DNA of 33,853 nucleotides, taken from contig CANCMG010000044.1 of the NCBI GenBank assembly GCA_947378965.1, positions 1 to 33,853 on the forward strand. The letters run 5' to 3'. The stretch is from Alcaligenaceae bacterium. GTDB lineage: Bacteria > Pseudomonadota > Gammaproteobacteria > Burkholderiales > Burkholderiaceae_B. Both the position numbers and the translations under genes were made by a program. A model generated the notes under the pieces. That model was not told the DNA's origin, searched no databases, and saw only the letters and a program-made list of their open reading frames with translations. Shown here piece by piece: positions 9,204 to 18,408 of this stretch (the first letter of the stretch is position 1; each line of letters opens with the position of its first letter).

Positions 9204-11324
9204 GTGATAACACCAAGTACGCCGACCAAGTCAATCGCAAACGATGTCTCGCCTAGCGCGGGGTCGGGCGGTCCGCGCTCGGCGTCTGCCCTGGTCAATA
9301 CGCTTGAACTGCTCAGTTCGATGCGTTTTTCGATTAGCTTGCTCGTGTTCATTTGCATGGCAAGCCTGATTGGCACAGTCGTTGCGCAAGGGCGCTCAGC
9401 AAACGCGTATATCGATCAGTTTGGCCCGTTTTGGTTTGAGGTGCTCGACAAGTTTTCGATCTGGCATATTTATAACAGCTGGTGGTTCTTGGTCACGATG
9501 GCATTTTTGGTGCTTTCGACTAGCCTGTGCCTGATTCGAAACGCACCCAAAATGCTTAAAGATGCTCGTTCGTTTCGTGAGCATATTCGCGCTTCAAGTC
9601 TGCGTTCGTTTCACCACAAAATTGAAGTGGATACCACCCGTGAACCGGCGCAGGCGGCGGGCTCGATTCAGGCGTGGTTGCAACAGCAAGGGTACGCCGT
9701 GCGTCAGCGTGCGGACGGTGACTCATTGCTGTTGGCCGCTAAGCGCGGTAGTGGCAATCGCTTTGGCTACATCTTTGCACATGCTGCAATCGTGATTATT
9801 TGTGTGGGCGGTTTACTGGATAGCGAACTGCCTATTCGCTTGCAAGTGTGGTTGCTGGGTAAAACGCCAATCATCGAAAACATGATGATCGCCGATGTGC
9901 CTGAGCGTGGACGCCTGTCGGTCGATAACCCAAGTTTTCGCGCCAATGTGCTGGTGCCAGAGGGTAGCAAGCGTAGCTCGGCGATTATTACGGTAGACGA
10001 TGGTGCGTTGGTGCAGCCCTTGCCTTTTACCCTTGAGTTGAAAAAATTTGTTGTGGATTATTACTCGACCGGAATGCCTAGCCGCTTCATGAGTCAGGTT
10101 GCGGTGACAGACCCCGCAACAGGTAAATCGTTTGAGGCCAACATCGAAGTCAACGAGCCGTTGCACTTCAAGGGCGTGACGGTTTATCAATCAAGCTTTG
10201 ATGATGGTGGCAGCGAAGTCGAACTGATCGGCTATCCTCTCACCGGCTCGGGCACAGACACGTTTACCTTAAAAGCCCTTGTGGGGCAAACCAGTGACAT
10301 CACCCTGGGCGCGTCAGACCGAGTTATCAAAGCAGAAATCACCAAGCTGCGTACGATCAATGTCGAAGACCTGACAGCCGGCGAGCCATCGACGCCTAAA
10401 GAATTTGGCGAACATGTCGCCGCAGTCACCGGCAGCGCCGCCGGCAAAAAAAATAAAAATCTGCGTAATATTGGTCCAAGTGTCGAGTATCGCTTGATCG
10501 ACGCGAGTGGGCAGGCCACAACGTTTCACCAATACATGTTGCCAGCCGAGCTAGACGGCTCGCGGGTGTTATTGGCCGGCGTACAAGAGCTGGGCCGAGC
10601 TGGCTTCAGGTACCTGCGCATGCCGGCAGATGACCACGACACGGCTGAAGAGTTCATGCGGGTGCGCGCAGCGCTCGCTAGCCCCGCAGACAGAGCAGAG
10701 GCAGTACGGCGTTTTGCACGCACCTATCAGGGTAGCGCAACTGATCAGCAGGCTTTGCAGACGTCAGCGCAGCGCGCGCTTGAGACCTTCGCCGACGGTG
10801 GCTTGCAAGCGATCTCTCGCTTCCTCGAGACAAATGTGCCACCTGCTGAGCAGCAGCGTGCCGCCGATATCGTGATCCGCTTACTCGGCTCGGCCATTCA
10901 TGAGTTGCGAGGCCTTGCGCGTGAGCGTGCGGGTCGCCCGGCGTTAGAGACGTCGGCTCAACAATTAGAGCTTCATGCAAATTGGTCTAGATTGGCTGTG
11001 GCGGCGCTATCGGATTTAACGCTTTATCCAGCGCCGTTACTCTTGACTCTGAAATCTTTTAATCACGTGCAGGCGAGTGTTTTTCAAGTGAGCCGCACCC
11101 CAGGAAAATTCATCGTCTATCTTGGGTGCTTGTTTTTAGTGTTAGGTGTTTTCACGATGTTTTACGTACGTGATCGACGCATCTGGGTGTGGTGTCGGCC
11201 GGCAGAACACGCAAAGGGCACCTGTGTATTAGCCGCGATGACATCGCAAAAGCGTACACTCGATTTCAACCGCGAGTTTGATCGATTCAAAGCGGCGCTC
11301 AATAAGCTCAGTCAAATCAGTTAA
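9204..11324 (+). CDS. resB: Cytochrome c biogenesis protein ResB/Ccs1
   Basis: The 706-residue membrane protein is one half of the System II (Ccs) haem delivery and ligation complex. Visible are an N-terminal hydrophobic helix (about 42-60), WWFLVTMAFLVLSTSLCLIRN, a helix near GYIFAHAAIVIICVGGLLDS, a large periplasmic domain and a last helix FIVYLGCLFLVLGVFTMFYVRDRR. The periplasmic part contains a helical, Ala/Arg/Glu-rich segment (about 480-590). The GTG at 9204 lacks a good ribosome binding site; an internal ATG at 9318 is possible but would remove the start of the conserved region. ccsB follows after 147 bases. Confidence 0.9.
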   Translation: MITPSTPTKSIANDVSPSAGSGGPRSASALVNTLELLSSMRFSISLLVFICMASLIGTVVAQGRSANAYIDQFGPFWFEVLDKFSIWHIYNSWWFLVTMAFLVLSTSLCLIRNAPKMLKDARSFREHIRASSLRSFHHKIEVDTTREPAQAAGSIQAWLQQQGYAVRQRADGDSLLLAAKRGSGNRFGYIFAHAAIVIICVGGLLDSELPIRLQVWLLGKTPIIENMMIADVPERGRLSVDNPSFRANVLVPEGSKRSSAIITVDDGALVQPLPFTLELKKFVVDYYSTGMPSRFMSQVAVTDPATGKSFEANIEVNEPLHFKGVTVYQSSFDDGGSEVELIGYPLTGSGTDTFTLKALVGQTSDITLGASDRVIKAEITKLRTINVEDLTAGEPSTPKEFGEHVAAVTGSAAGKKNKNLRNIGPSVEYRLIDASGQATTFHQYMLPAELDGSRVLLAGVQELGRAGFRYLRMPADDHDTAEEFMRVRAALASPADRAEAVRRFARTYQGSATDQQALQTSAQRALETFADGGLQAISRFLETNVPPAEQQRAADIVIRLLGSAIHELRGLARERAGRPALETSAQQLELHANWSRLAVAALSDLTLYPAPLLLTLKSFNHVQASVFQVSRTPGKFIVYLGCLFLVLGVFTMFYVRDRRIWVWCRPAEHAKGTCVLAAMTSQKRTLDFNREFDRFKAALNKLSQIS

Positions 11325-11471
11325 ATCAAGCTGCCCGAAGCAAGTAAGGTGCGCCTGGGCTGACTCGACTGCGTTAAGCGAAGTGAGTCGATACGCAAGA
11401 CGGCTCGAGCGGTCCGTGACTCACGTGTTACCGACGTTGGTATTTTTTTTCAATTCATCGAGAACTTTGAC

Positions 11472-12803
11472 ATGACGAATTCAATCGCTGCGTCACGAAA
11501 CGACTGGGATGATCTCTCTGAGTCAGGCGATGGTCGCGAGCAGCGTGGCCGTCCAAACTGGACTGATATTTTATTTTTTATGCTCTTGGCAGTTGGCGCC
11601 GGCTATGCGCTCAAGACGTTTAGCCATTCAATGGATTATTACGAGAAAACTATTTTGGTGTGTGCCGTGCCGGCCTTTGCCTGGCTGGGTTGGCTCTGGC
11701 GCCCGTTACGCACCTTGATGCTCACGACGGCACTGGCCGCGGCCTTTGCGATCTGGCTGTATCAGGGCGACATTGCTCGCGCCGAGCAGGCCTTCTTTTT
11801 AAAGTATTTGTTTTCGTCCCAATCCGCAATCTTGTGGATGTGTGCCTTGTTTGTGTTGGCGACTGTCTGTTATTGGCTAGGTTTTGTTAGCCCGACGTCG
11901 GCGTGGCTCGGAACAGCACTGGCGTGGGCAGCTGTGTTTGCAGGGACGACCGGCATGCTGGTGCGTTGGCGTGAGGGCCATTTGCTCGGACCTGATATCG
12001 GTCATATTCCTGTCAGCAATCTCTACGAAGTATTCGTTTTATTTGCCTTGATCACGGCGTTGTTTTATCTGTATTACGAACGCCGCTACGCGACGCGTGC
12101 GTTAGGCGGTTTTGTCTTGCTGGTGATTACCTCGGCGGTGGTATTTTTGCTGTGGTACTCATTTACGCGTGACGCCGCGCAAATTCAGCCATTGGTGCCC
12201 GCACTCAAAAGCTGGTGGATGAAAATCCATGTGCCGGCAAACTTTATTGGATACGGCACGTTTTCGCTCGCAGCCATGGTGGCGTTTGCCTACTTGGTCA
12301 AACAACACAGCCAAACGAAGTCATGGCTGAAACTCACGCCGCTCTTTGTGCTGGGGGTGTTGCTGGCGGGTGAGCCCTTGATTTTTGGCAGTAAAGAGGT
12401 GTCAGCCACCTGGATGCTTTACTTCGGAATCGGCGCTTTGATCGTTGGCACGATTTTGTTGTTTCGCCGCCCGATTGGTGAGCGCCTGCCCTCGTTTGAG
12501 GTGCTTGACGACATCATGTATCGCGCGATTGCGATTGGGTTTGCTTTTTTTACGGTGGCCACTATTTTGGGTGCCTTGTGGGCGGCAGACGCCTGGGGTG
12601 CGTATTGGCAGTGGGATCCAAAAGAAACCTGGGCGTTAATTGTGTGGCTGAACTACGCCGCGTGGCTGCATTTGCGCCTGATGAAGGGCTTGCGTGGCAC
12701 GATGGCTGCCTATTGGGCACTGGTCGGCCTGCTGGTAACAGGCTTTGCCTTTTTGGGGGTTAATATGTTCTTGTCAGGGCTCCACTCTTACGGTGCGCTG
12801 TAA
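11472..12803 (+). CDS. ccsB: Cytochrome c biogenesis protein CcsB/CcsA (System II haem ligase)
   Basis: The 443-residue polytopic membrane protein belongs to the haem-handling family. The tryptophan-rich signature WGAYWQWDPKETWALIVW (about 376-393) is complete and binds haem on the periplasmic side. Conserved histidines are present in the flanking helices, including MKIHVPANFIGYG (about 251-263) and the final LSGLHSYG. It works with ResB to attach haem to CXXCH motifs such as those of the cytochrome at 8432-9133. The ATG at 11472 follows GAGAAC. The gene name varies between ccsA and ccsB in different annotations. Confidence 0.93.
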   Translation: MTNSIAASRNDWDDLSESGDGREQRGRPNWTDILFFMLLAVGAGYALKTFSHSMDYYEKTILVCAVPAFAWLGWLWRPLRTLMLTTALAAAFAIWLYQGDIARAEQAFFLKYLFSSQSAILWMCALFVLATVCYWLGFVSPTSAWLGTALAWAAVFAGTTGMLVRWREGHLLGPDIGHIPVSNLYEVFVLFALITALFYLYYERRYATRALGGFVLLVITSAVVFLLWYSFTRDAAQIQPLVPALKSWWMKIHVPANFIGYGTFSLAAMVAFAYLVKQHSQTKSWLKLTPLFVLGVLLAGEPLIFGSKEVSATWMLYFGIGALIVGTILLFRRPIGERLPSFEVLDDIMYRAIAIGFAFFTVATILGALWAADAWGAYWQWDPKETWALIVWLNYAAWLHLRLMKGLRGTMAAYWALVGLLVTGFAFLGVNMFLSGLHSYGAL

Positions 12804-12956
12804 ACTGAATAACTGAGTCGCTGACGACTGAGTGACTGAGTCACTCAGTGTGCCAAGTTTACCGAGTTGTCGTTGGCTTGGGACGCAACAGACTTTGCCG
12901 TTCGACATTAAATCAAACAAACCCGCCTCAGGCGGTTTAACCGTAACACCCTTATT
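12804..12956. repeat. Spacer with 23-bp palindrome and a GC hairpin
   Basis: Just after ccsB, ACTGAGTGACT (12827-12837) is followed by one G and its exact reverse complement (12839-12849). Extra ACTGAGT copies precede it, so the palindrome sits in a small repeat cluster. A second hairpin, CCGCC/GGCGG with a TCA loop flanked by AAAC and TTT (12919-12938), could be a weak terminator in front of the next MFS gene. No coding sequence was seen. Confidence 0.55.
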
Positions 12957-14162
12957 GTGACACCAGCCAGACCTTGGGTCGTATTAGTTGCAACCTTAAC
13001 CGTTCAGTCGCTCGTTGCGATGGCCTTGCTTAATTTGCCGGTCGTGGCGCCTGAGGTGGCCAAGGCGATCGGCGTCTCGACCAATTACCTAGGCGCCTAC
13101 GTTGCCCTCGTGTATTTTGCGGCAATGGTCGCTACCTTGCTTGGCGGCGCGGCAGTCAAGCGCTGGGGTGCGATCCGCTTGAGCCAAGCCGGCTTGTTAT
13201 CGTCAGCGTCAGGCCTGTTTTTGTGTGCGATTCCGCATCCGCTTGCGATCGCTGTTGGTGCCTTGTTTATTGGCGCAGGATACGGACCAATTACTCCATC
13301 TAGCTCACATCTTTTAATCAAAACCACGCCACCCGAGAAACTGTCTTTTGTGTTTTCAATTAAACAGACTGGTGTGCCGCTCGGAGGCATGATCGCAGGC
13401 GCCCTTGTGCCATCGCTTGATATTGCGATTGGCTGGCAGCTGGCGTTTGTGTCGTCGGGTGTTGCGTGTCTGCTCTGTGCCTGGGCGGTGCAGCCACTGC
13501 GTGCTGGCCTGGATGATGATCGAGACCCCACAGTGAAGCCATCGCTGCTGACGAGCGTTGTGCAGCCCTTGCGCTTAATTTTTGAACACCCGAGTTTACG
13601 CGCGCTGTCGATGACCTCGTTTTTGTTTGCTGTTTGTCAGATGTCTTTGATGGCCTATCTGGTCACGTTTTTATTTGAGGATCTTGGCTGGTCACTTGTG
13701 GCTGCTGGGGTGGCGCTGACGGTTGCTCAGGCAGGTGGCGTCATCGGGCGGATCTTATGGGGTTATGTCGCCGATCGTTGGTTAAGCCCCACGATGATGC
13801 TGATCGTGATTGCGTTGATGTTGACCTCAGGCGCATTGGGTACCGCCTTGCTTCGTCCAGAGTCCTCGCCTTGGATTTTGTTTCCGGTTCTTGTGGTGTT
13901 TGGTGCCTCAGCGATTGGTTGGAACGGAGTGTTTCTCGCTGAGATCGCTCGTCTTGCGCCAGCGGGACAGGCCAGCGTTGCCACGGGCGGTACGCTTTGC
14001 ATCACTTTTTTAGGCGTTGTCTTAGGCCCACCGCTCTTTGGTGTCTTGGCCGGTATGCTGAAAAGTTATGGCGCAAGTTACGGTGCGCTTGGGCTCTTTG
14101 GGCTGATCATCACGGTGCTGTTAGTGCGATTGCGCAGCGCCGCGCATCACGCTCGAGCTTAG
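12957..14162 (+). CDS. MFS transporter, CynX/NimT-like
   Basis: The 401-residue protein has about 12 membrane helices. Family features include GGAAVKRWGAIRLS after helix 2, GAGYGPITPSSSHLL in helix 4 and SIKQTGVPLGGMIAGALVP in helix 5, a pattern found in organic anion or cyanate-type transporters; the substrate is unknown. The start used is GTG at 12957, directly before the first helix; there is no obvious ribosome binding site. It precedes an EamA permease by 39 bases and a deacetylase gene, suggesting one accessory transcription unit. Confidence 0.85.
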   Translation: MTPARPWVVLVATLTVQSLVAMALLNLPVVAPEVAKAIGVSTNYLGAYVALVYFAAMVATLLGGAAVKRWGAIRLSQAGLLSSASGLFLCAIPHPLAIAVGALFIGAGYGPITPSSSHLLIKTTPPEKLSFVFSIKQTGVPLGGMIAGALVPSLDIAIGWQLAFVSSGVACLLCAWAVQPLRAGLDDDRDPTVKPSLLTSVVQPLRLIFEHPSLRALSMTSFLFAVCQMSLMAYLVTFLFEDLGWSLVAAGVALTVAQAGGVIGRILWGYVADRWLSPTMMLIVIALMLTSGALGTALLRPESSPWILFPVLVVFGASAIGWNGVFLAEIARLAPAGQASVATGGTLCITFLGVVLGPPLFGVLAGMLKSYGASYGALGLFGLIITVLLVRLRSAAHHARA

Positions 14163-14201
14163 GCCGCACATGGCCTTACTCTCAAGCTAACCGATAGCCC
14201 T

Positions 14202-15152
14202 ATGAGCTTGCTCAGCGATGCAACGCAACCAGAGTCAGCTCGACAAGCGCAATGGCTGAAAGGTTGCGCAATTTTTATATGTTCGTTGGTTGCCTTTGCC
14301 TGCCTCGATGCCCTCGCAAAAGACCTGGTGGGGCGTTATTCTGCGCCCTTAGTCAATTTCGCTCGCTATACCGTCATCATTGTGTTTGCGTGGTGCCTGA
14401 TCTGGATCAAACGTGTCCCCGTGCGGGTGGCTCCTGCCGAGCGCAAGCTACTTGTTTACCGTGGTGCGATGCTTGGTATGGTTGGCATCTGTTTTATGCC
14501 TGCCTTGCAGTACTTGCCGCTAGCAGAAGCCACAGCGCTGTATTTTGTATCACCTTTGATTGTCGTGTTGCTTGCCCCCATGGTGTTGCGTGAAAACGTT
14601 GGTTTCAAACAATACGCTGCAGTCGGACTTGGCATGATCGGTATGTTGTTCATTGTGAACCCACTGGGTAAAGTTTCAAGCGATCAGAACATTGACTCTG
14701 GCATCTCGTTATTTGGCAGTCTGTTGATGCTTGTGTCTGCAACGTGTTACGCCCTGGTGCAGCTGTTAACGCGCAAGTTGGCGCTTCGCATACAAAGCGA
14801 ACAAATGTTTGCGTATTCGGCGCTGATTTGCTGGTTGCTTGGCTTCGTGGTTTTGATTTTTTGGCGGCCTCCGAACTGGCCCAGCGCGCGCGACACGGTT
14901 GAAATGATTTTGATGGGTATAAGTGGAGGTATAGGGCAATTTTTATTGATTTATGCGTTTAAGACGGTGCCAGCCTCTACGCTCGCCCCCTTTAACTATT
15001 TTCAACTTGTGCTTGCAGTGATCTTTGGAGAGTTCTTTTTTGCTCAAAGGCCTTCGTTATTATCCTTAACTGGTATTGCTTTGATCGTAACCGCAGGTTT
15101 ATTGTTAACTCTTCCGATGTTGTTGGCATATTTTCGTGCAAAGCGTGCCTAA
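14202..15152 (+). CDS. EamA/DMT-family permease
   Basis: The 316-residue protein consists of two EamA repeats with ten predicted helices. Characteristic segments are SAPLVNFARYTVIIVFAW in the first repeat, LPLAEATALYFVSPLIVVLLAP at the end of helix 4, and its second-repeat counterpart VPASTLAPFNYFQLVLAVIFGEFFF. These transporters export amino acids and other metabolites; the substrate cannot be read here. It sits between an MFS gene and a polyamine deacetylase-like gene on the same strand. Confidence 0.9.
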   Translation: MSLLSDATQPESARQAQWLKGCAIFICSLVAFACLDALAKDLVGRYSAPLVNFARYTVIIVFAWCLIWIKRVPVRVAPAERKLLVYRGAMLGMVGICFMPALQYLPLAEATALYFVSPLIVVLLAPMVLRENVGFKQYAAVGLGMIGMLFIVNPLGKVSSDQNIDSGISLFGSLLMLVSATCYALVQLLTRKLALRIQSEQMFAYSALICWLLGFVVLIFWRPPNWPSARDTVEMILMGISGGIGQFLLIYAFKTVPASTLAPFNYFQLVLAVIFGEFFFAQRPSLLSLTGIALIVTAGLLLTLPMLLAYFRAKRA

Positions 15153-15213
15153 GCGATTATGCTGTTTTCGCAGTTTAGGCAACACCTTTGTTGACTTTGT
15201 TTGAGGCTTAATC

Positions 15214-16233
15214 ATGAAAACTTATTTTCATCCAAAACAAAAACTGCACCATCCGCGTACCTATTTGTCACGCGGCCAGATGCGTACTCCACAAGAAATC
15301 CCAGAGCGCGTTGTTCAAATTTTGAAAGGGATCGCAGCGTTAGGCCTCACTGTGACAGAACCCGAAGATCATGGCCTGCAGCCTTTGTTGGCGATTCATG
15401 ATGCTGGATATTTGCAGTATCTTGAAACCGCGCATGCGATCTGGAAGCAAACGGGCCCAGATTGGGGCGATGAGGTGATCTCAAATATTTTTGTGCGCTC
15501 GCCCAATGCCTTGCGCGGGATTTTGGCTCAGACGGCACGCTATCTGGCAGACGGCAGTTGTCCGGTTGGCCCTGATACCTGGACTTCCTCTTATTGGGCG
15601 GCGCAAGCCGCAGTCTCCGCGGCACAGGCGGTTCTAGCAGGTGATCAACAGGCGTACGCGCTCTGTCGCCCGCCCGGCCATCACACCCGTAAAGATGCGG
15701 CAGGAGGTTTTTGTTATCTCAACAATGCGGCGATTGCTGCGCAGGTGCTGCGTGCAAAGCATCAACGCGTCGTGATTTTGGATACCGATGTGCATCACGG
15801 GCAAGGCGTGCAAGAAATTTTTTACGAACGCGATGATGTTTTTTATATTTCAGTGCATGGTGACCCAATGAACTTTTACCCCGCAACCGCGGGCTTTGAT
15901 GACGAAGGGGGCGCGGCAAAGGGTCAAGGCTATAACCTGAACTTGCCCATGCCGCACGGCTCAAGCGAAGCGGTATTCTTCAAACAAGTTGAAAAAGCTT
16001 TGGCTGCGCTTAACGCCTTCAAGCCCGACGCTCTTGTATTGGCGTTGGGTTTTGATGTGTACAAAGATGATCCACAGTCTAAGGTTGCTGTCACCACCGA
16101 AGGCTTTGGACAGCTTGGCAAAATGATTGCAGGGCTAAAGTTGCCCACCGTGGTCGTACAAGAAGGCGGTTATCACCTCGAGACTCTTGCAGTCAACACA
16201 GAGAGCTTTTTTAAAGGCTTGTTGGGGCGCTAA
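15214..16233 (+). CDS. Acetylpolyamine amidohydrolase-like zinc deacetylase
   Basis: The 339-residue protein belongs to the histone deacetylase/AcuC/AphA superfamily. Active-site features are RPPGHHT (His156/His157), zinc ligands Asp192 and His194 in DTDVHHGQG, Asp281 in GFDVYKDDP, and the catalytic Tyr320 in EGGY. Length and layout, including HDAGYLQYLETA, match bacterial acetylpolyamine amidohydrolases, which release acetate from acetylated polyamines, better than AcuC. The ATG follows GAGGCTTAATC. The two transporter genes upstream may move its substrate or product; this is inference from position. Confidence 0.9.
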   Translation: MKTYFHPKQKLHHPRTYLSRGQMRTPQEIPERVVQILKGIAALGLTVTEPEDHGLQPLLAIHDAGYLQYLETAHAIWKQTGPDWGDEVISNIFVRSPNALRGILAQTARYLADGSCPVGPDTWTSSYWAAQAAVSAAQAVLAGDQQAYALCRPPGHHTRKDAAGGFCYLNNAAIAAQVLRAKHQRVVILDTDVHHGQGVQEIFYERDDVFYISVHGDPMNFYPATAGFDDEGGAAKGQGYNLNLPMPHGSSEAVFFKQVEKALAALNAFKPDALVLALGFDVYKDDPQSKVAVTTEGFGQLGKMIAGLKLPTVVVQEGGYHLETLAVNTESFFKGLLGR

Positions 16234-16405
16234 ACACGCTAGACGCATGGCAGGTCTGTTAGGTTAAAACCCTACAGCTCAGAAAGTTGAGCGTGCCCAT
16301 TAGCATCTCGACTCGATAAGTTGAGCATACGCATCGATACAATGCACGCTCAACAACAACGCGCTTCTAGCGACCGTGCCGCAAGCGCGAAGCTAGGTGG
16401 TTCAT
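16234..16405. repeat. Convergent spacer with 11-bp inverted repeat
   Basis: Between the convergent deacetylase and lysA genes, GTTGAGCGTGC (16286-16296) recurs as its exact reverse complement GCACGCTCAAC (16344-16354). A near-copy, GTTGAGCATAC, lies between them (16320-16330). Either direct copy can pair with the inverted one, giving two alternative stems. No T tract follows. It may be a two-way terminator or a small repeat element. Confidence 0.5.
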
Positions 16406-17713
16406 TTAGTCTGGCAAGCAGCTTTCGCCGCGAATCAAATCAGCGAAGGTTTCGCGCTGACGGATGACGTGAAATTGTTCGCCATCGACCATGATCTCGG
16501 AGGGGCGTGGTCGACTGTTGTAGTTGCCGGCCATGACAAAGCCGTACGCACCGGCCGATTCAATTGCTAGAACATCGCCCTCGGCTAAGGCAAGGTTGCG
16601 GCCGCGCGCAAGCCAGTCGGCGCTTTCGCACACGGGCCCGACCACGTCGTACAGAGTTTGCTCGCTCGTGCGCGGCGCAATGGGCAAGACGCCATGCCAA
16701 GCCTCGTAAAGTGCCGGGCGCATCAAATCATTCATGGCCGCATCAACAATTGCAAAATTACGAGCCTCGGTGTGCTTAAGGTATTGCACCGTCGTCAGCA
16801 ACACCCCTGCATTGCCAACCAGTGAGCGACCGGGCTCAAGCACTAACTGCAAATGCCCATAACCACGCGCTTGCAGTTGCGCAAAGACTTTGTCGAGTAA
16901 CACCTTAGGTGCCAACGGGGTTTCGTCGTCGTAACGAATCCCCAAGCCGCCGCCCAGATCCAGGTGTTTGAGCGCAATGCCTGCCTCTTTGAGTTGATCA
17001 ATCAACTTGAGTAACTTGTCTAAGGCATCCAGGTAGGGGCTAACCTCAGTAATCTGTGAGCCGATGTGGCAGTCAACGCCAACGACTGAGATGCTCGGCA
17101 AAGAGGCGGCTAGCGTGTAGGCGTGCGGCGCCTCTTCGATCGCGATACCGAACTTGTTTTCTTTTAGACCAGTCGAAATATACGGATGTGTTTTGGCATC
17201 CACATCTGGATTAACCCTTAGCGAGACGGCGGCAGTTTTGCCAAGAGCCGAGGCAACTTCAGATAAGCGTTTGAGCTCAGGAATCGATTCGACGTTAAAA
17301 CATTTCACACCAACCTCAAGTGCGGCCTGCATTTCCCAGGCCTGTTTGCCAACGCCCGAAAACACCACTTTGGCCGGATCGGCCCCGGCCGCCAAGACGC
17401 GCGCAAGTTCGCCACCAGACACAATGTCAAAGCCGCTGCCAAGGCGGGCGAACTCTTTGAGAACGGCAAGGTTTGAATTGGCTTTCATGCCAAAGCACAC
17501 TAACACCTCGTGGCCGACGCAAGCCTCTTGGTAAGAGGCCCAAGCGGCAGCCAGCGCACCTCGCGAGTACACATATAACGGTGTGCCCAGCTCTTGGCCA
17601 AGCTCGGCAAGCGAAACGCCTTCTGCGCGCAGTTCACCTGCTTGATAGTGAAAAAACGGTGCGCCCGTAGGCGTGGCAAGTTGAGCGGTCATGTTGTGGC
17701 TATGGGTATTCAA
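16406..17713 (-). CDS. lysA: Diaminopimelate decarboxylase
   Basis: The 435-residue PLP enzyme decarboxylates meso-diaminopimelate to lysine, the last step of lysine synthesis. The PLP lysine is Lys77 in CFGMKANSN. Other family motifs are SGGELARVL, DCHIGSQIT, LDLGGGLGIRY, LEPGRSLVGNAG and GPVCESADWLA, and the C-terminal GAYGFVMAGNYNSRPRP. The ATG at 17713 is used; a second ATG at 17692 is a possible alternative because the first residues are poorly conserved in kind. lptM lies 90 bases upstream in the same direction, an arrangement common in proteobacteria. Confidence 0.97.
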   Translation of the reverse strand: MNTHSHNMTAQLATPTGAPFFHYQAGELRAEGVSLAELGQELGTPLYVYSRGALAAAWASYQEACVGHEVLVCFGMKANSNLAVLKEFARLGSGFDIVSGGELARVLAAGADPAKVVFSGVGKQAWEMQAALEVGVKCFNVESIPELKRLSEVASALGKTAAVSLRVNPDVDAKTHPYISTGLKENKFGIAIEEAPHAYTLAASLPSISVVGVDCHIGSQITEVSPYLDALDKLLKLIDQLKEAGIALKHLDLGGGLGIRYDDETPLAPKVLLDKVFAQLQARGYGHLQLVLEPGRSLVGNAGVLLTTVQYLKHTEARNFAIVDAAMNDLMRPALYEAWHGVLPIAPRTSEQTLYDVVGPVCESADWLARGRNLALAEGDVLAIESAGAYGFVMAGNYNSRPRPSEIMVDGEQFHVIRQRETFADLIRGESCLPD

Positions 17714-17803
17714 GGTTTGGCACGCGATTTAGGTAACAATGCAGTCAAGACGCACGCGGCGAGAAAAGGTATCGAGGTAGCAGTTTAAAGCGTGGCGAGC
17801 GGC

Positions 17804-18046
17804 TTAATCAATGACAACTGGCGCTGGGGTCAGCAGTAAATCTTCGTCAAAAAATGGCACCACCATGTCTTGTTCGTCTGGCATGATTCCGTACATTGAA
17901 AAGGGAGTCGTGTACGGACGTATTGCAGCGGGTTTGACGGGCAAATACAGCGGGCCTTTAAAGCCACAGCCTGCGGCAACCAACACGGCAAGTGTCAGCA
18001 TCGCTACAATGCGAGCACTTTGGTGATTGTCGGTTTTGCTGATCAC
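17804..18046 (-). CDS. lptM: LPS translocon maturation lipoprotein LptM (YifL-like)
   Basis: This small lipoprotein has 80 residues if the GTG at 18046 is used; that start has GGAG eight bases upstream, better than the TTG at 18061. A signal peptide with the lipobox VAAGC precedes CGFKGPLYLP, the hallmark of the YifL/LptM family, which assists oxidative maturation of LptD in the outer membrane. The acidic, hydrophobic tail is not conserved in the family. Its place upstream of lysA and divergent from cyaY is the typical one. Confidence 0.85.
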   Translation of the reverse strand: MISKTDNHQSARIVAMLTLAVLVAAGCGFKGPLYLPVKPAAIRPYTTPFSMYGIMPDEQDMVVPFFDEDLLLTPAPVVID

Positions 18047-18078
18047 TGCGCGCTCCGTCAAACGTGAGGATAAGGATT

Positions 18079-18408
18079 ATGAACGATACTGAATTTCATG
18101 CTCGGGTGACCGCACTGTTAGATGCAATCGAAGCCCAAGCCGACCACTGGTTTGATCAACTCGACCTTGACGTTGAAACCAAACGCCAAGGAAATGTACT
18201 CAATCTGATTTTTGAAAACGGCCATCAAGTCGTGATCAATAGTCAGGCACCGCTGCACGAAATGTGGCTCGCTGCCAGGAGCGGCGGCTTTCATTATCGT
18301 TTTGACGGCGAACACTGGAAAGATACTCGCGGTGGTGCCGACCTGCACGATACTTTATCTCAGGTTTGTTCAGATGCGACAGGCAAACCCTTGACTGTCG
18401 TGTTTTAG
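18079..18408 (+). CDS. cyaY: Frataxin-like iron-sulfur assembly protein CyaY
   Basis: The 109-residue protein starts at the ATG at 18079, preceded by AAGGAT; an upstream GTG at 18064 is less likely. Frataxin features are the N-terminal acidic helix with FHARVTALLDAIEAQAD, then GNVLNLIFENGHQVVINSQ, PLHEMWLA and GGFHYRFDGEHWKDTRG. CyaY binds iron and modulates IscS in cluster assembly. It is divergent from lptM-lysA. Its TAG stop overlaps the stop codon of convergent mrcA (18405-18408), so there is no room for a terminator between them. Confidence 0.95.
   Translation: MNDTEFHARVTALLDAIEAQADHWFDQLDLDVETKRQGNVLNLIFENGHQVVINSQAPLHEMWLAARSGGFHYRFDGEHWKDTRGGADLHDTLSQVCSDATGKPLTVVF

Noticed and set aside
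13097-13531. 144-codon open frame on the minus strand
   Set aside because: It is a shadow of the MFS gene at 12957-14162, without ribosome binding site or domain.
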